Shown: piece by piece, positions 7,176 through 15,837 of the stretch
Position numbering within the stretch: the first letter of the stretch is position 1
Layout of the letters: the number at the start of each line of letters is the position of its first letter
Assembly: GCA_965229005.1 (NCBI GenBank)
Contig: CBDDIP010000002.1
Coordinates: forward strand, 1,240,001 to 1,304,000
Length of the DNA: 64,000 bases
Source: CBDDIP01 sp965229005
GTDB lineage: Bacteria > Actinomycetota > Acidimicrobiia > Acidimicrobiales > Ilumatobacteraceae
Direction of reading: 5' to 3'
The notes under the pieces: model-generated
Told to the model about the DNA's origin: nothing
The model's database searches: none
The model's input: only the letters and a program-made list of their open reading frames with translations
Program-made: the position numbers and the translations under genes

Positions 7176-10100
7176 GATCTGCCCGGCCGCCATCGCTTCG
7201 GCGTGCGCGTCGTGGCCGACGAGCTCGACCAGCCGTTCGCTGACGGCGGCCGCGTCGGACTCGGGTCCGGACGGCGCGCCGCCGTCGATCGCTCGTGCGG
7301 CGAGCGCAGCGCCGAGCAGCCGGGCGGCGAGCGCATGGTCGCCGTCGTCGAGTGCCACACCTGCCAGGCCCTCGAGGGCGAGCGCGATGCAACGTCGATC
7401 TTCGATGCGGCGCGCGACCTCGAAGGCGTCGAGGTGCAGCTGCCGAGCGCCGGCGAGGTCGCCGCGCTCCTGGGCGACGAGTCCCAGGATGCACAGGGCC
7501 TGGGGGCGTCCGTTGTTCAGTCCGGTGGCGATGAACAGGCGGTTGGCTCGTGACGCTTCGGCGACGGCTTCGTCGAGGCGGCCTTGGAGACGCCGGACGA
7601 TCGCCCGCCCGAGCCGGGCGAACGCCTCGGCGCTGGTGAAGCGGACCGACTCGGACAAGTCGATCGCCTCGGTGTTGAGCTGGTCGGACCGTTCGAGGTC
7701 GCCACCGAGCAACGTGAACCACGCCAGCCGGTTGAGCAGCACCGCCTGGTACCCGCCGAGCCGAAGTCGTTGGGCCGCCTCGGCGGCACCGCGCGTCCGG
7801 CGCAACGCTTCGTCGAGCTCGCCGAGGCGAAAGGCGATCATGCCGACGTCGCCGTTGATGACCGCCAACGCCCAGTGCACACCGGCTGCTTCGAAGTGGT
7901 CGACCGACGCGCACTGCAGTTCGAAGCCGCGGCGAACGTCGCCGGCGAGCTCGGCCAGCCGACCGGTCGCGTTCAGCTGCAACGCCCGGTTCCAGTGGCC
8001 GTCGCGGCTGGCGTACAGGTCTGCAGCGTCCGTGTAGTGGCGGGTGGCGCCGACCGGGTCGCCGACCATGCCGCGGATCCCCGCGGCGAGCATCAGCGCG
8101 TCGGGCAGCAGGCTCTCACTGGTCTCAGCGGCCAGCCGCTGACCCGGGTTGGCGCGCAACAGGGTCACTGCTTCCTCGGCATGGACCGATGCCGCCTCCA
8201 TGCCCACGCCCGCCGACGCTCCCACGTACCCGGCCCACATCGATGCCGTGGCTCGCGCCAGCGGCGCGGTCGCCCCGTCGCACGCCAGGCCCGAGGTGAG
8301 CCAACGCCAGCCTTCGTCGCCGCGCCCGGCGAACCACCACGCCCACCCGAGTCCGCCGAGCATCGTCTGCACGGCAAGCGCCTCGTTGCGCTCGATCAGC
8401 CAGGTCATCACGGCGCGCAGGTTGTCGGCTTCGCGTTGCACCTCGGTCAGCCACGCCTCCTGGCGATCGCCGCGGAAGGCGTCGTGACCTCGACGACAGA
8501 GCGCTTCGAAGTACTCGGCGTGGCGAGCGCGCACGGCCTCCGCCTCCCCGCTCGCCGTGAGCTGCTCGCGCCCGTACAGCTCCAGCGTCTGCAGCAACCG
8601 GTAGCGGACCTCACCGCCGGGTTCGTTGGCGTCCGTGTGATCGGCGATCAGCAAGGACTTGTCGACAAGGTGGCCGAGGAGGTCGGCGACGTCCTCGGCG
8701 GCGATGTCGTCGCCGCTGCAGATCGCCTCGGCGGCGTCGAGCGAGCATCCGCCGGCAAAGACGGAGAGACGGGCGAAGACGCGCTGCTCGTCGTCGAACA
8801 GCAGCTCGTGGCTCCACTCGACGACAGCCCGCAGCGTCTGCTGTCGAGGCAGCGCCGTGCGCGAGCCGCCGGTGAGGAGGCGGAAGCGGTCGTCGAGGCG
8901 TGCCGCCAGCTGGCGGACGGGGATGGCCCGCACCCGCCCGGCGGCGAGCTCGATCGCCAACGGCAGCCCGTCCAGCCGGGCGCAGATCTCGGTCACCACA
9001 TCGATCGTGTCGTCGCTGGTCGCCGGACCGCTGGCGTTCGCCGCTCGGTTGGTGAACAAGGCGACCGCGTCGTCGGACGACATCGGCGGAACGACCCACA
9101 CGGACTCGCCGCGGACCCCGAGCGCCTCGCGGCTGGTCGTCAGGATCCGGATGTCGTCGCAACCGATCAACAGCCGTTCGGCGACCCGGGCGGCCTCACG
9201 GACGACGTGCTCGCAGTTGTCCAGCAGCAGCAGCGTCGGTCGGCCGCGCAGGTGGTCGACGAGCCGTTCGACCGTGTTCAGCCCCGGCGCGCCCTGCGAC
9301 AGCACACCGTCGCCGAGCCCGGTCGTCGCCGCGACGGTGTCGGCCACGGCATCGGACGAGCGCAGCGGAGCGAGGTCGATGAACCACACGTCACACCGTC
9401 CGACCTCGAGCGCCGCGGCCTCTACAGCGAGCCGGGTCTTGCCGGCGCCGCCGGGCCCGACGACGGTGATCAGACGCCCGGTTCCCATGAGGTCGGACAA
9501 CGCAGCCAGCTCCGTCGCCCGCCCGACGAACTCGCTGAGCTCGCGCCACAGGTTGGTGCGGTGCTGAGCGCTGGCGGCCGGCGTGGGTGCAGCAACGTGG
9601 TCCAGTGCGGGGTCCTGGGCCAGGATCGACGACTCCAGCGCGCGCAGCTCGGGACTCGGATCCAGCCCGAGCTCGTCGCCGAGAACTCGGCGGGCCTCCT
9701 GGAACGCGCGCAGCGCCTCCGCCTGGCGCCCAGCCCGGTACAGGGCGAGCATCAGGAACCCGTGCAGGCGCTCGCGCAACGGGTGCTCGGTGACCAGTGA
9801 CCCGAGCTCGGCGATGACGTCTGCGTGCCGACCGAGCCGGAGGTCGGCGTCCAACCGATCCTCGGTCGCGTTCAACCGGAGCTCCTCCAACCGGACGGCT
9901 TCGCGGTGCAACACGCCGTCGTCGTCGAAGCCGTCGAGCGCCGCGCCGCGCCAGAGCGTCAGACCATCGTTGAGGAGACGGGTGGCGAGTGCCGCATCCC
10001 CGATGAGGAGGGCCTCGTGACCGCGCTGCGCGGCGTCGACGAAGCGGAACGCGTCGATTCGATCGGGCGTGACGTCGAGGCGGTAACCGTTCGGCGTCGT

Positions 10101-10343
10101 GACGACAGCGCTCCCGGTGTCACCGAGCGCGCGTCGCAAGCGTGACACCAACGACTGCAGGCTGTTCGCTGCGCCCGCCGGCGACTCGTCGCCCCACAGG
10201 TCGTCGACCAGACGTTCGGCGGTGATGTTCTCGCCGGGGCGCACGGCGAACAGTGCCAGCAGCGTGCGCATGCGCGCGCCGGCGATGGTCAGCTCGCTCC
10301 CGTCGTCCTCGACCATCAGCGGGCCGAGGATGCACACATCCAC
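7077..10343 (-). CDS. AfsR/SARP-type transcriptional regulator (BTAD + STAND ATPase + TPR)
   Basis: A regulator of about 1088 residues. The order is an OmpR-like winged helix (residues about 5-90: GARMRTLLALFAV, LVSRLRRALGD), a BTAD helical domain (about 95-240), an NB-ARC/STAND ATPase with VVGPGGAGKTRLA near 293-305 and LLLLDNCEHV, then a long TPR-like C-terminus. Such proteins act as ATP-gated activators. I placed the start at the GTG at 10343 because TACGGT lies 8 bases upstream and overlaps the longer start. The C-terminal 24 residues after SLEQILRDG look like read-through into the convergent TPR fragment. Confidence 0.88.
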   Translation of the reverse strand: MDVCILGPLMVEDDGSELTIAGARMRTLLALFAVRPGENITAERLVDDLWGDESPAGAANSLQSLVSRLRRALGDTGSAVVTTPNGYRLDVTPDRIDAFRFVDAAQRGHEALLIGDAALATRLLNDGLTLWRGAALDGFDDDGVLHREAVRLEELRLNATEDRLDADLRLGRHADVIAELGSLVTEHPLRERLHGFLMLALYRAGRQAEALRAFQEARRVLGDELGLDPSPELRALESSILAQDPALDHVAAPTPAASAQHRTNLWRELSEFVGRATELAALSDLMGTGRLITVVGPGGAGKTRLAVEAAALEVGRCDVWFIDLAPLRSSDAVADTVAATTGLGDGVLSQGAPGLNTVERLVDHLRGRPTLLLLDNCEHVVREAARVAERLLIGCDDIRILTTSREALGVRGESVWVVPPMSSDDAVALFTNRAANASGPATSDDTIDVVTEICARLDGLPLAIELAAGRVRAIPVRQLAARLDDRFRLLTGGSRTALPRQQTLRAVVEWSHELLFDDEQRVFARLSVFAGGCSLDAAEAICSGDDIAAEDVADLLGHLVDKSLLIADHTDANEPGGEVRYRLLQTLELYGREQLTASGEAEAVRARHAEYFEALCRRGHDAFRGDRQEAWLTEVQREADNLRAVMTWLIERNEALAVQTMLGGLGWAWWFAGRGDEGWRWLTSGLACDGATAPLARATASMWAGYVGASAGVGMEAASVHAEEAVTLLRANPGQRLAAETSESLLPDALMLAAGIRGMVGDPVGATRHYTDAADLYASRDGHWNRALQLNATGRLAELAGDVRRGFELQCASVDHFEAAGVHWALAVINGDVGMIAFRLGELDEALRRTRGAAEAAQRLRLGGYQAVLLNRLAWFTLLGGDLERSDQLNTEAIDLSESVRFTSAEAFARLGRAIVRRLQGRLDEAVAEASRANRLFIATGLNNGRPQALCILGLVAQERGDLAGARQLHLDAFEVARRIEDRRCIALALEGLAGVALDDGDHALAARLLGAALAARAIDGGAPSGPESDAAAVSERLVELVGHDAHAEAMAAGQISLEQILRDGPVGEHVGDDHVVGELTEVLEPEG

Positions 10344-10351
10344 GGGCGCGG

Positions 10352-10357
10352 ACCGTA
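10352..10357 (-). promoter_or_regulatory. Leaderless -10 box of the BTAD regulator
   Basis: TACGGT on the minus strand, 8 bases before the GTG at 10343. It overlaps the alternative start at 10361, which decides the start choice. Confidence 0.45.
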
Positions 10358-10374
10358 CCACTCGGGAAAAGCAA

Positions 10375-10411
10375 GAGCACCGGGCCCGCCGTGGGGTCGG
10401 GCCCGGTGCTC
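10375..10411 (-). terminator. Intrinsic terminator of the small-ORF transcript
   Basis: A perfect 14-bp stem GAGCACCGGGCCCG/CGGGCCCGGTGCTC (10375-10388/10398-10411) with a 9-base loop. On the minus strand it is followed by CTTGCTTTTC. It is the most canonical rho-independent terminator in the window. It lies 31 bases past the stop of the small ORF at 10442-10573, so it marks the end of a real minus-strand transcript. Confidence 0.8.
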
Positions 10412-10441
10412 GTGTCGCATGCCGCGCAGTGACCTGCGTGA

Positions 10442-10573
10442 CTAGCCGTTGCGACTTCGGCCGTGAGTTCGCTTCCGATCGCGTACGGGGCGGGTGTGAC
10501 CGGCTTGACGCCGGACCCGCTCGCCACGGTCGTGGACGAGTTGGGTGGACAGTTGTGGATGGTTTGCGAACAT
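10442..10573 (-). CDS. Small basic protein, 43 residues
   Basis: An ATG-initiated ORF too short for most gene callers. It begins MFANHPQLSTQLVHDRGERV, continues into a segment rich in Arg and His, and ends RSRNG. The HPQLS..L...R...R pattern resembles a class of short actinobacterial proteins I have seen unannotated or called hypothetical. AAAGGA lies about 12 bases before the ATG, a weak ribosome site. The strong terminator 31 bases downstream supports expression. Function is unknown; the positive charge would allow RNA, DNA or membrane binding, but that is only inference. Confidence 0.55.
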   Translation of the reverse strand: MFANHPQLSTQLVHDRGERVRRQAGHTRPVRDRKRTHGRSRNG

Positions 10574-10697
10574 GGTGGTTCGGTTTCCTTTGGGTTTGCT
10601 TGCTTGTTCTGGGAAGTTGTCGCGCGGGACGCGCGGAGGTGCCGTGGAAGCTCAGGCAGCGAGGGCCGCCGGCGACGGTGTCAGGGGAGGCTGACGG

Positions 10698-10772
10698 TCA
10701 GGCCCGGCGGGCGCCGGCGGCACCGAAGGGGCGCGCGCCAGCTGAACGCAGAGTGGTTCCGGTCTTCAGCAT
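10698..10772 (-). CDS. 24-residue ORF with a consensus ribosome binding site
   Basis: ATG at 10772 is preceded by GAAAGGAGGT, 5 bases away, the best Shine-Dalgarno in the window; most neighbours have none. The peptide starts MLKTGTTLRS and ends GAAGARRA, so it is short, basic and Ala/Gly/Arg-rich. It precedes the 43-residue ORF on the same strand by 124 bases and may share its transcript and terminator. It could be a leader peptide, a stand-alone small protein, or the start of a gene broken downstream. Confidence 0.45.
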   Translation of the reverse strand: MLKTGTTLRSAGARPFGAAGARRA

Positions 10773-10868
10773 GGGGCACCTCCTTTCGGGCTTGTCGTCG
10801 GCGGGGGAGAGATTGGCACAGCTCGTTCGCGTCTGTCGAGCGATTAACGCGACTCGTAGTCTCGCTCC

Positions 10869-12713
10869 GTGCGCGAGATCCCGGTGGAACGTTGCCTCGG
10901 CGGCCGCGACCTCACCGAACCACGTCTCCACCCGCGGGATGCGGCCGTCGTCTACGCCGTCTCGGAGGCGGGCAGCTCGATGCTCGTGTGGCACTCGCTC
11001 GACGCCGCCGGCGACGTGCGTGCGATCACCACCGAACCCGCGCCGCGGACCGGGCGCGGGCTCGGCGGCGGTTGCTGGTGCTTCGTCGACGACGCCACCG
11101 CGGTCGTCTACGTGGCCGTCGACGGCAACCTGTGGCACCAGCCGTTGCACGCCGTCAGCGGCGGACCGAGCCGGCTGACCGATCACGGCCCGGAGCGTGC
11201 GGCCGGTGCGCCGCACGGATCGGCCGACGACCGCTGGCTGGCGTTCGTCGTCGACCAGACCGAGGTGTGGCTGCTGGACCGCGGTGACGGCACGGTGCGC
11301 CGCGTCGACGACGGCAGTGCGGACTTCTGCTTCGACCCGTTCGTCGCGCCGAGCGACATCGTGTGGCAGGCGTGGAACGTGCCGGACATGCCGTGGGACG
11401 GGGCGCGCATGCAGCGGTGGACGTTGGCGACCGGCGAGATCGAGGACCTCCGACCGGCGGGCGCGCTGCAACAGCCACGCACGCTTCCTGACGGCACGGA
11501 GATCTGCGTGCGCGACGACACGGGATGGCTGAACGTGTGGGTCGGTGACGCACCGCTCGTCGACGAGCCGTTCGAGCACGCCGGTCCGTCGTGGGGTCTG
11601 GGCCAACGGTCGTATGCGTGGTCACCGGACGGCGCGCGCATCGCCTTCGCTCGCAACGAACGCGGCTTCGGTCGGCTGTGCGTGGTGGATCGCGTCAGCG
11701 GCGCCGTGACCGAGCTCGGACGCGGTGTGCACGGCCAGCTGTCATGGGAGGGCGATCGCATCGCCGCGGTGCGCAGCGGGGCGCGCACGCCCACGCAGAT
11801 CGTCGTGTACGAACTGAATGAGGAAGGCCTGGTTGCAGCTCGAACGGTCGTCGCCATCGGCCCCGACCCGCGATGGACGGACGAGCCGCTGGTGGAACCG
11901 GAGCTCGTCGAGGCGAACGCACCCGACGGCTCGGTGCTGCACGCCCGGTTGTACCGCGCCGATGACGTCACCGGCGATCGGTTGTTGGTGTGGCTGCATG
12001 GCGGCCCGACCGATCAGTGGCAGGTGTCGTTCATGCCGCGCGTCGCGTACTGGCGGGCGCAGGGATGGAACGTGCTCGTGCCCGACCACCGTGGCTCGAC
12101 CGGTCACGGCCGCTCCTATCAACAGGCGTTGAACGGTGGTTGGGGCGTGCTCGACGTCTCCGACACCCTCGCGACGGTTCGTCACGCCCACGCGATGGGA
12201 TGGGGACGGCCGCGCAGCACCGTGGTCATCGGCGGCTCGGCGGGTGGGTTCACCGCGCTCGGCGCCGTCGCCGCGGATCCGACGTTGTTCGCCGCCGGGG
12301 TGGTCAGCTACCCGGTCACCGACCTCCTCGACCTCACCGAACGCAGCCACCGCTTCGAGCGTCACAGCACCCACCACCTCGTCGGTGCGCTGCCGGCAGC
12401 CGAGGCAGCGCACCGCGACCGGTCGCCGGTGAGCTACGCCCATCTGCTGGCCGACACGCCGCTGCTCGTGATGCACGGTGACATCGATCCGGTCGTGCCG
12501 GTGGCCCAGAGTCGTGTGCTCGTCGAGCGTTGCCGGGCTGCCGGTGGCACCGTCGAGCTGCACGTCTACGACGGCGAGGGGCACGGCTTCCGCCAGCCCG
12601 CCAACCAGGCCGACGAGTACCGGCGGATCGGCGACTTCCTCGAGCGCCACGTGCCACGACACCGCGCGGCGCCGAGCCCCCACTCCCCGCCGCAGATCGG
12701 TACCGAGGAGTGA
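10869..12713 (+). CDS. S9-family (prolyl oligopeptidase-type) serine peptidase
   Basis: A 614-residue protein with an N-terminal beta-propeller (repeated strands such as FDPFVAPSDIVWQAW and RSYAWSPDGARIAFARN) and a C-terminal alpha/beta-hydrolase domain. The nucleophile is in VIGGSAGGFTAL, the acid in MHGDIDPVVPV and the histidine in GEGHGFRQP. The family cleaves short peptides or acyl-amino acids in the cytoplasm. The start is GTG, with TAGTCT 6 bases before it. Its last coding bases include a 37-bp sequence that recurs at 13627-13663. Confidence 0.9.
   Translation: MREIPVERCLGGRDLTEPRLHPRDAAVVYAVSEAGSSMLVWHSLDAAGDVRAITTEPAPRTGRGLGGGCWCFVDDATAVVYVAVDGNLWHQPLHAVSGGPSRLTDHGPERAAGAPHGSADDRWLAFVVDQTEVWLLDRGDGTVRRVDDGSADFCFDPFVAPSDIVWQAWNVPDMPWDGARMQRWTLATGEIEDLRPAGALQQPRTLPDGTEICVRDDTGWLNVWVGDAPLVDEPFEHAGPSWGLGQRSYAWSPDGARIAFARNERGFGRLCVVDRVSGAVTELGRGVHGQLSWEGDRIAAVRSGARTPTQIVVYELNEEGLVAARTVVAIGPDPRWTDEPLVEPELVEANAPDGSVLHARLYRADDVTGDRLLVWLHGGPTDQWQVSFMPRVAYWRAQGWNVLVPDHRGSTGHGRSYQQALNGGWGVLDVSDTLATVRHAHAMGWGRPRSTVVIGGSAGGFTALGAVAADPTLFAAGVVSYPVTDLLDLTERSHRFERHSTHHLVGALPAAEAAHRDRSPVSYAHLLADTPLLVMHGDIDPVVPVAQSRVLVERCRAAGGTVELHVYDGEGHGFRQPANQADEYRRIGDFLERHVPRHRAAPSPHSPPQIGTEE
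12621..12657 (+). repeat. 37-bp direct repeat, copy 1 (inside peptidase 3' end)
   Basis: Encodes RRIGDFLERHVP within the last 31 codons of the S9 peptidase. It is identical base for base to 13627-13663, 1006 bases downstream in the same orientation. The intervening segment is essentially the phosphotransferase gene. Confidence 0.9.
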
Positions 12714-12729
12714 ACGCCGCTCATGGCGC

Positions 12730-13569
12730 TCAGCTGCTCGACAGCTGCGTTGCCCACCTGCGGGCTCTGGCGGTTCCGTCGGGCAGCTGATCGCCGGGGT
12801 CGAAACGCCACGCGATCGCCATGGCCACGGTGAGGCGCCAGCACGCTCGCACGAGTTCGACGTCTGCGCCCGGATACCGTCGTGCCACCTCGGTCGGGGG
12901 CGCGCCCTCGACGATCGTCGCGTGGGCGATGTCGAACTCGACCGGGCCGCGACAGCAGGTCTCGAGGTCGACGAAGACGATGCCGGCGTCGCTGCGGATC
13001 GTGTTCCCCGGGTGTGGCTCGCCATGCAACAGCTGTTCCGAAGAGGCGCGTGCGAGCACAGCTTCAGTGTCGTCGAGCAGCGTTGCGCTCACGAGGTCCC
13101 GATCCGCCGGTGAGATGGGCGACTCGTTCGCAGGGTCGTCGACCAATCCTCGGGCTTCGGCGACTCGGTCCGTGAAGTGACCGAGCCCCGGTGGGGCATC
13201 GACCGCCCGCATCCCGTGGTGGAGGCGGGCGAGCGCATCGGCGTACTCGCCTGCGTCGAGCGCCGCAGGTCTCACGGGTCGGCAGTACGTCCAGAACGTG
13301 ATGGCGAACCCGCCCTCGTCGACCACCTCTGGTGCGACTCGCGGATCCAACGGGGCGACCGGTGCAGTCGTCTGCGCAAGCCGTTCGGCGATGGCGACTT
13401 CCAATGCGGCTCCACCACGAGCGGACTGCACCGCCACTCGGGCGATCGCGTCGCACGGTTGCAGGTGAACGGTCAGACGGTTCGAGCTCTGGAGCACCAC
13501 AGCGCGCTCGACATCGAGCCCGCGGCGGGCGGCCGCTTCCCGGCTCGCCGCGAGTGCTGCCCGAGTCAT
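12730..13569 (-). CDS. Aminoglycoside-phosphotransferase-family kinase
   Basis: A 279-residue small-molecule kinase-like protein. It has the family's catalytic region HGEPHPGNTI, with Glu in place of the usual Asp of HGD, and the metal site FVDLETC; both forms occur in APH/choline-kinase-like proteins. The substrate is unknown and resistance should not be assumed. I placed the start at the ATG at 13569 (MTRAALAAS), with GTG at 13581 as the alternative. The longer frame to 13716 runs through a repeat-derived remnant. It is convergent with the peptidase, 16 bases apart. Confidence 0.8.
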   Translation of the reverse strand: MTRAALAASREAAARRGLDVERAVVLQSSNRLTVHLQPCDAIARVAVQSARGGAALEVAIAERLAQTTAPVAPLDPRVAPEVVDEGGFAITFWTYCRPVRPAALDAGEYADALARLHHGMRAVDAPPGLGHFTDRVAEARGLVDDPANESPISPADRDLVSATLLDDTEAVLARASSEQLLHGEPHPGNTIRSDAGIVFVDLETCCRGPVEFDIAHATIVEGAPPTEVARRYPGADVELVRACWRLTVAMAIAWRFDPGDQLPDGTARARRWATQLSSS

Positions 13570-13620
13570 CGACGCATCCACGGCTCGGAGGGTAGACGGG
13601 AGTGCCAGCGCTGGCTTCCC

Positions 13621-13683
13621 AGGTATCGGCGGATCGGCGACTTCCTCGAGCGCCACGTGCCACTGGAGCACATCGCCAACTAG
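13621..13683 (+). pseudogene. Remnant of an S9 peptidase C-terminus
   Basis: In the plus frame this encodes RYRRIGDFLERHVPLEHIAN and a stop. The stretch YRRIGDFLERHVP matches the C-terminus of the intact peptidase 1 kb upstream, after which the tails differ. No start or other peptidase sequence precedes it. It is probably what is left after a duplication that placed the kinase gene between two copies of the peptidase end. Confidence 0.6.
13627..13663 (+). repeat. 37-bp direct repeat, copy 2
   Basis: Identical to 12621-12657. It lies between the start of the kinase gene and the start of the acidic protein gene, inside the peptidase remnant. Confidence 0.9.
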
Positions 13684-13693
13684 CGTCGACCCA

Positions 13694-14461
13694 GTGAGCA
13701 TCGAGTGGAACCCCAACGATCCTGACGCGACGCGAGTGCACTACGACCTCGCGTCGTGGACGATCGATCAGCAAGCCGAGCTGGCGGGGGATCTGGCTGA
13801 TGCCGAGATCCCACACGCGTGGGAGGAGACCGAGCTGATCGTCCCCGAGGAGTCCGAGGCGGCGGTCGATCTCATCGTCGCCGGCGTCGAGGAGCGGCTC
13901 GGCATCGTCGACGAGGTGACCGGCGATCTCGACGAGCCGGATCCGGATCCGATCGAGCTGGCCCACGGCGTCGAGGCGACCGAGTACGACCTCGCTGAGT
14001 GGGCTGACAAGGAACGGGCCACCGTCACGAAGGCGCTCGTCCGGGGCGAGGTGCCGTTCCGCTGGGACGACAAGCGGTTGCTGGTCGGCGTTGCCCACGA
14101 GGAGCTCGTCGACGGGATCCTCGATGCGGTGGAGAGCGGCGAGCTCGTCAACGACGAGGCGGACCTCGACGCCGACAGCGAGGGCCGGTTGCCGTTCGAG
14201 ACGCTGACGACGTTCTTCCTCGCCGGAGAGCGGTTGCAGCGCAACCCGCTCGACCCCGATGGCCTCGACGATCTGTTGAAGGCGCTCGACGTGGCCGACC
14301 CGGCGCGAGTGCCGTACGGCGTGGAGCCTCGGCTGTGGCAGCGGACGTGCGAGCTCGCCGACGAGCTGGCCGACACGATCGCCGACGGCGACGAGCCGGA
14401 CACGGACGCTGCCGTCGAGGTGGCCACCGAGCTGCACGACCTGTTGCGTCCGTTCGTCTGA
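13694..14461 (+). CDS. Acidic cytoplasmic protein with an internal duplication
   Basis: A 255-residue, strongly acidic protein of unknown function with no signal peptide or membrane segment. Two tandem modules match each other: YDLASWTIDQQAELAGDL...IPHAWEETELIVPEE and YDLAEWADKERATVTKAL...VPFRWDDKRLLVGV. Each is followed by an amphipathic helix, and a helical C-terminus comes after. It starts with GTG, 7 bases after TAGCGT (leaderless type). The J-domain-like gene follows 26 bases later, so the two may be co-transcribed. Confidence 0.75.
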   Translation: MSIEWNPNDPDATRVHYDLASWTIDQQAELAGDLADAEIPHAWEETELIVPEESEAAVDLIVAGVEERLGIVDEVTGDLDEPDPDPIELAHGVEATEYDLAEWADKERATVTKALVRGEVPFRWDDKRLLVGVAHEELVDGILDAVESGELVNDEADLDADSEGRLPFETLTTFFLAGERLQRNPLDPDGLDDLLKALDVADPARVPYGVEPRLWQRTCELADELADTIADGDEPDTDAAVEVATELHDLLRPFV

Positions 14462-14487
14462 CGCACGCTCTCGGAACCTGATCGCCC

Positions 14488-15195
14488 ATGCTGCTCGCTG
14501 AGCTCGAGGTCTGGCACTCGCGACCGGTCACGCCCACGCGACGCGTCTCACTCGGTCACCTCGTGCTACCGGTGGATCCGGCGCCGGGATTCGGCGGGCT
14601 GCTGCTCGGTGCAGTGATCGCCGGGCACTTGCCCGATGTCGACGACGACCTCGTGCCCGACGTGCATCGCTTGCTCGATCAGGTGAGCCGTGGCGACCGG
14701 GTCGTCCAGCCGCGACTGATGCATCGGTATCAGGTGGATCGCCACGGTCTGGCGGTCAGCGTGCACCGCATGGAAGGCGACGGCGACTCGGTCAACTTCA
14801 GTTTGGAAGCCAAGGGCAGTCCGCTCGTCCAGGTGCTCGGCGCGATCTACGCGGTCGAGCGATTGAGCTTGGAGACCCGCCGCGCGCTGAACCCGGTGCT
14901 GCACCGCGCGATGCGATGGCGCGGACCGATCGGTCCGTCGTTCGTGGCCAACCTGGCCGGCTCGGCAACGGCGGCGCTGGCCACGATGGCCGACCCGCGC
15001 GCGTGGGCACTGGAGCTGCTGGGCTTCCCGATGGGCACGGCAAAGGTCGGCAAGCGCGAGATCATGAAGCGCTTCCGTGCGCAGTTGCTGGACGTGCACC
15101 CCGATCACGGCGGTGCGGCCGACACGGCCGGCGGCGCGATCGAGAAGCTGTCGGAGGCCCGTCGCATCCTGCTCGAGGCCCGCGAGCAGGACTGA
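14488..15195 (+). CDS. Protein with a partial C-terminal J-domain
   Basis: A 235-residue protein whose last 55 residues (LGFPMGTAKVGKREIMKRF...LLDVHPDHGG...AIEKLSEARRIL) look like helices II and III of a DnaJ domain with the HPD motif that stimulates Hsp70 ATPase. Helix I is short or absent. The first 180 residues are unrecognised. The two Hsp70-like proteins at 61.5-64 kb are possible partners, though nothing here links them directly. Confidence 0.7.
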   Translation: MLLAELEVWHSRPVTPTRRVSLGHLVLPVDPAPGFGGLLLGAVIAGHLPDVDDDLVPDVHRLLDQVSRGDRVVQPRLMHRYQVDRHGLAVSVHRMEGDGDSVNFSLEAKGSPLVQVLGAIYAVERLSLETRRALNPVLHRAMRWRGPIGPSFVANLAGSATAALATMADPRAWALELLGFPMGTAKVGKREIMKRFRAQLLDVHPDHGGAADTAGGAIEKLSEARRILLEAREQD

Positions 15196-15264
15196 ATCAG
15201 TTCAGGGAAACCCCTCACGACGGTCGTCAGTCGCTCGGTCAGTATGTGCCCCGAGGAGGACGAC

Positions 15265-15810
15265 ATGGGGCTGTTCGATCGGATCAAGCGCGCCTTCGCC
15301 GGCGCCGGGGTGGACGTGGAGATCGACGCCCCGGACACGTTCCGGTGGCAGGACGAAACGTTGCCGGTCGTCGTCACGCTCAGGGTCGACGAGGGCGATG
15401 ACGTACCGACCACGCTCACCGTCACCAGCCTCACCGTCGCCCTGACGCGCTACATCCCACCCACCGAGCGGACCAACACGCAACCTCGCTCGTCGCGTCC
15501 GCGACAGCAGCTCTCGGTCAGCCGCAACGAGCCGATCACCGTCACCGTCGATCGGCCGGTGGTCGTCGAGATGGTGCTGCCGTTGACGCTCGACGCCGCG
15601 GTGGAGGGTGGGCCGGCGTGGCTCGGAGCCCTGAGCGACGCGGTCGCCACGCTGCAGGACGTGACGCGAGACGACGACCACGAGCACTACGAGCTGCGGG
15701 CATCGGCGACGGTGGCGCCGGAGGGACGCAACGCGATCGGGGCCCGCCGCATCCGCAACCTGCGCCTCGGCGAGACCGGCGGCAAGGGCTGGTCGATCGG
15801 CATCAGCTGA
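15265..15810 (+). CDS. Spo0M/arrestin-like beta-sandwich protein
   Basis: A 181-residue protein beginning MGLFDRIKRAFAGAGVDVEI, the typical opening of Spo0M-family proteins, followed by alternating beta-strand segments (DETLPVVVTLRVDEG, TLTVTSLTVALTRYIP). The start at 15265 is chosen over the GTG-type start seven codons upstream because GAGGAGG lies 5 bases before it. In other bacteria the family affects sporulation or stress control; its role here is unknown. Confidence 0.7.
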   Translation: MGLFDRIKRAFAGAGVDVEIDAPDTFRWQDETLPVVVTLRVDEGDDVPTTLTVTSLTVALTRYIPPTERTNTQPRSSRPRQQLSVSRNEPITVTVDRPVVVEMVLPLTLDAAVEGGPAWLGALSDAVATLQDVTRDDDHEHYELRASATVAPEGRNAIGARRIRNLRLGETGGKGWSIGIS

Positions 15811-15837
15811 CAGGCCCGGTTGCCGGCAGCCAGAGCC

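Noticed and set aside
7584..9800. 738-residue open frame on the plus strand
   Set aside because: It is antisense to the BTAD regulator, is rich in Arg, Gln, Gly and His, and has no domain; a GC-skew shadow.
12621..13663. Transposon insertion with target-site duplication
   Set aside because: The repeat is 37 bp and encodes part of the peptidase; no transposase or terminal inverted repeats lie inside.
13570..13716. Longer N-terminus of the phosphotransferase
   Set aside because: The added residues come from the antisense of the 37-bp repeat and the peptidase remnant.
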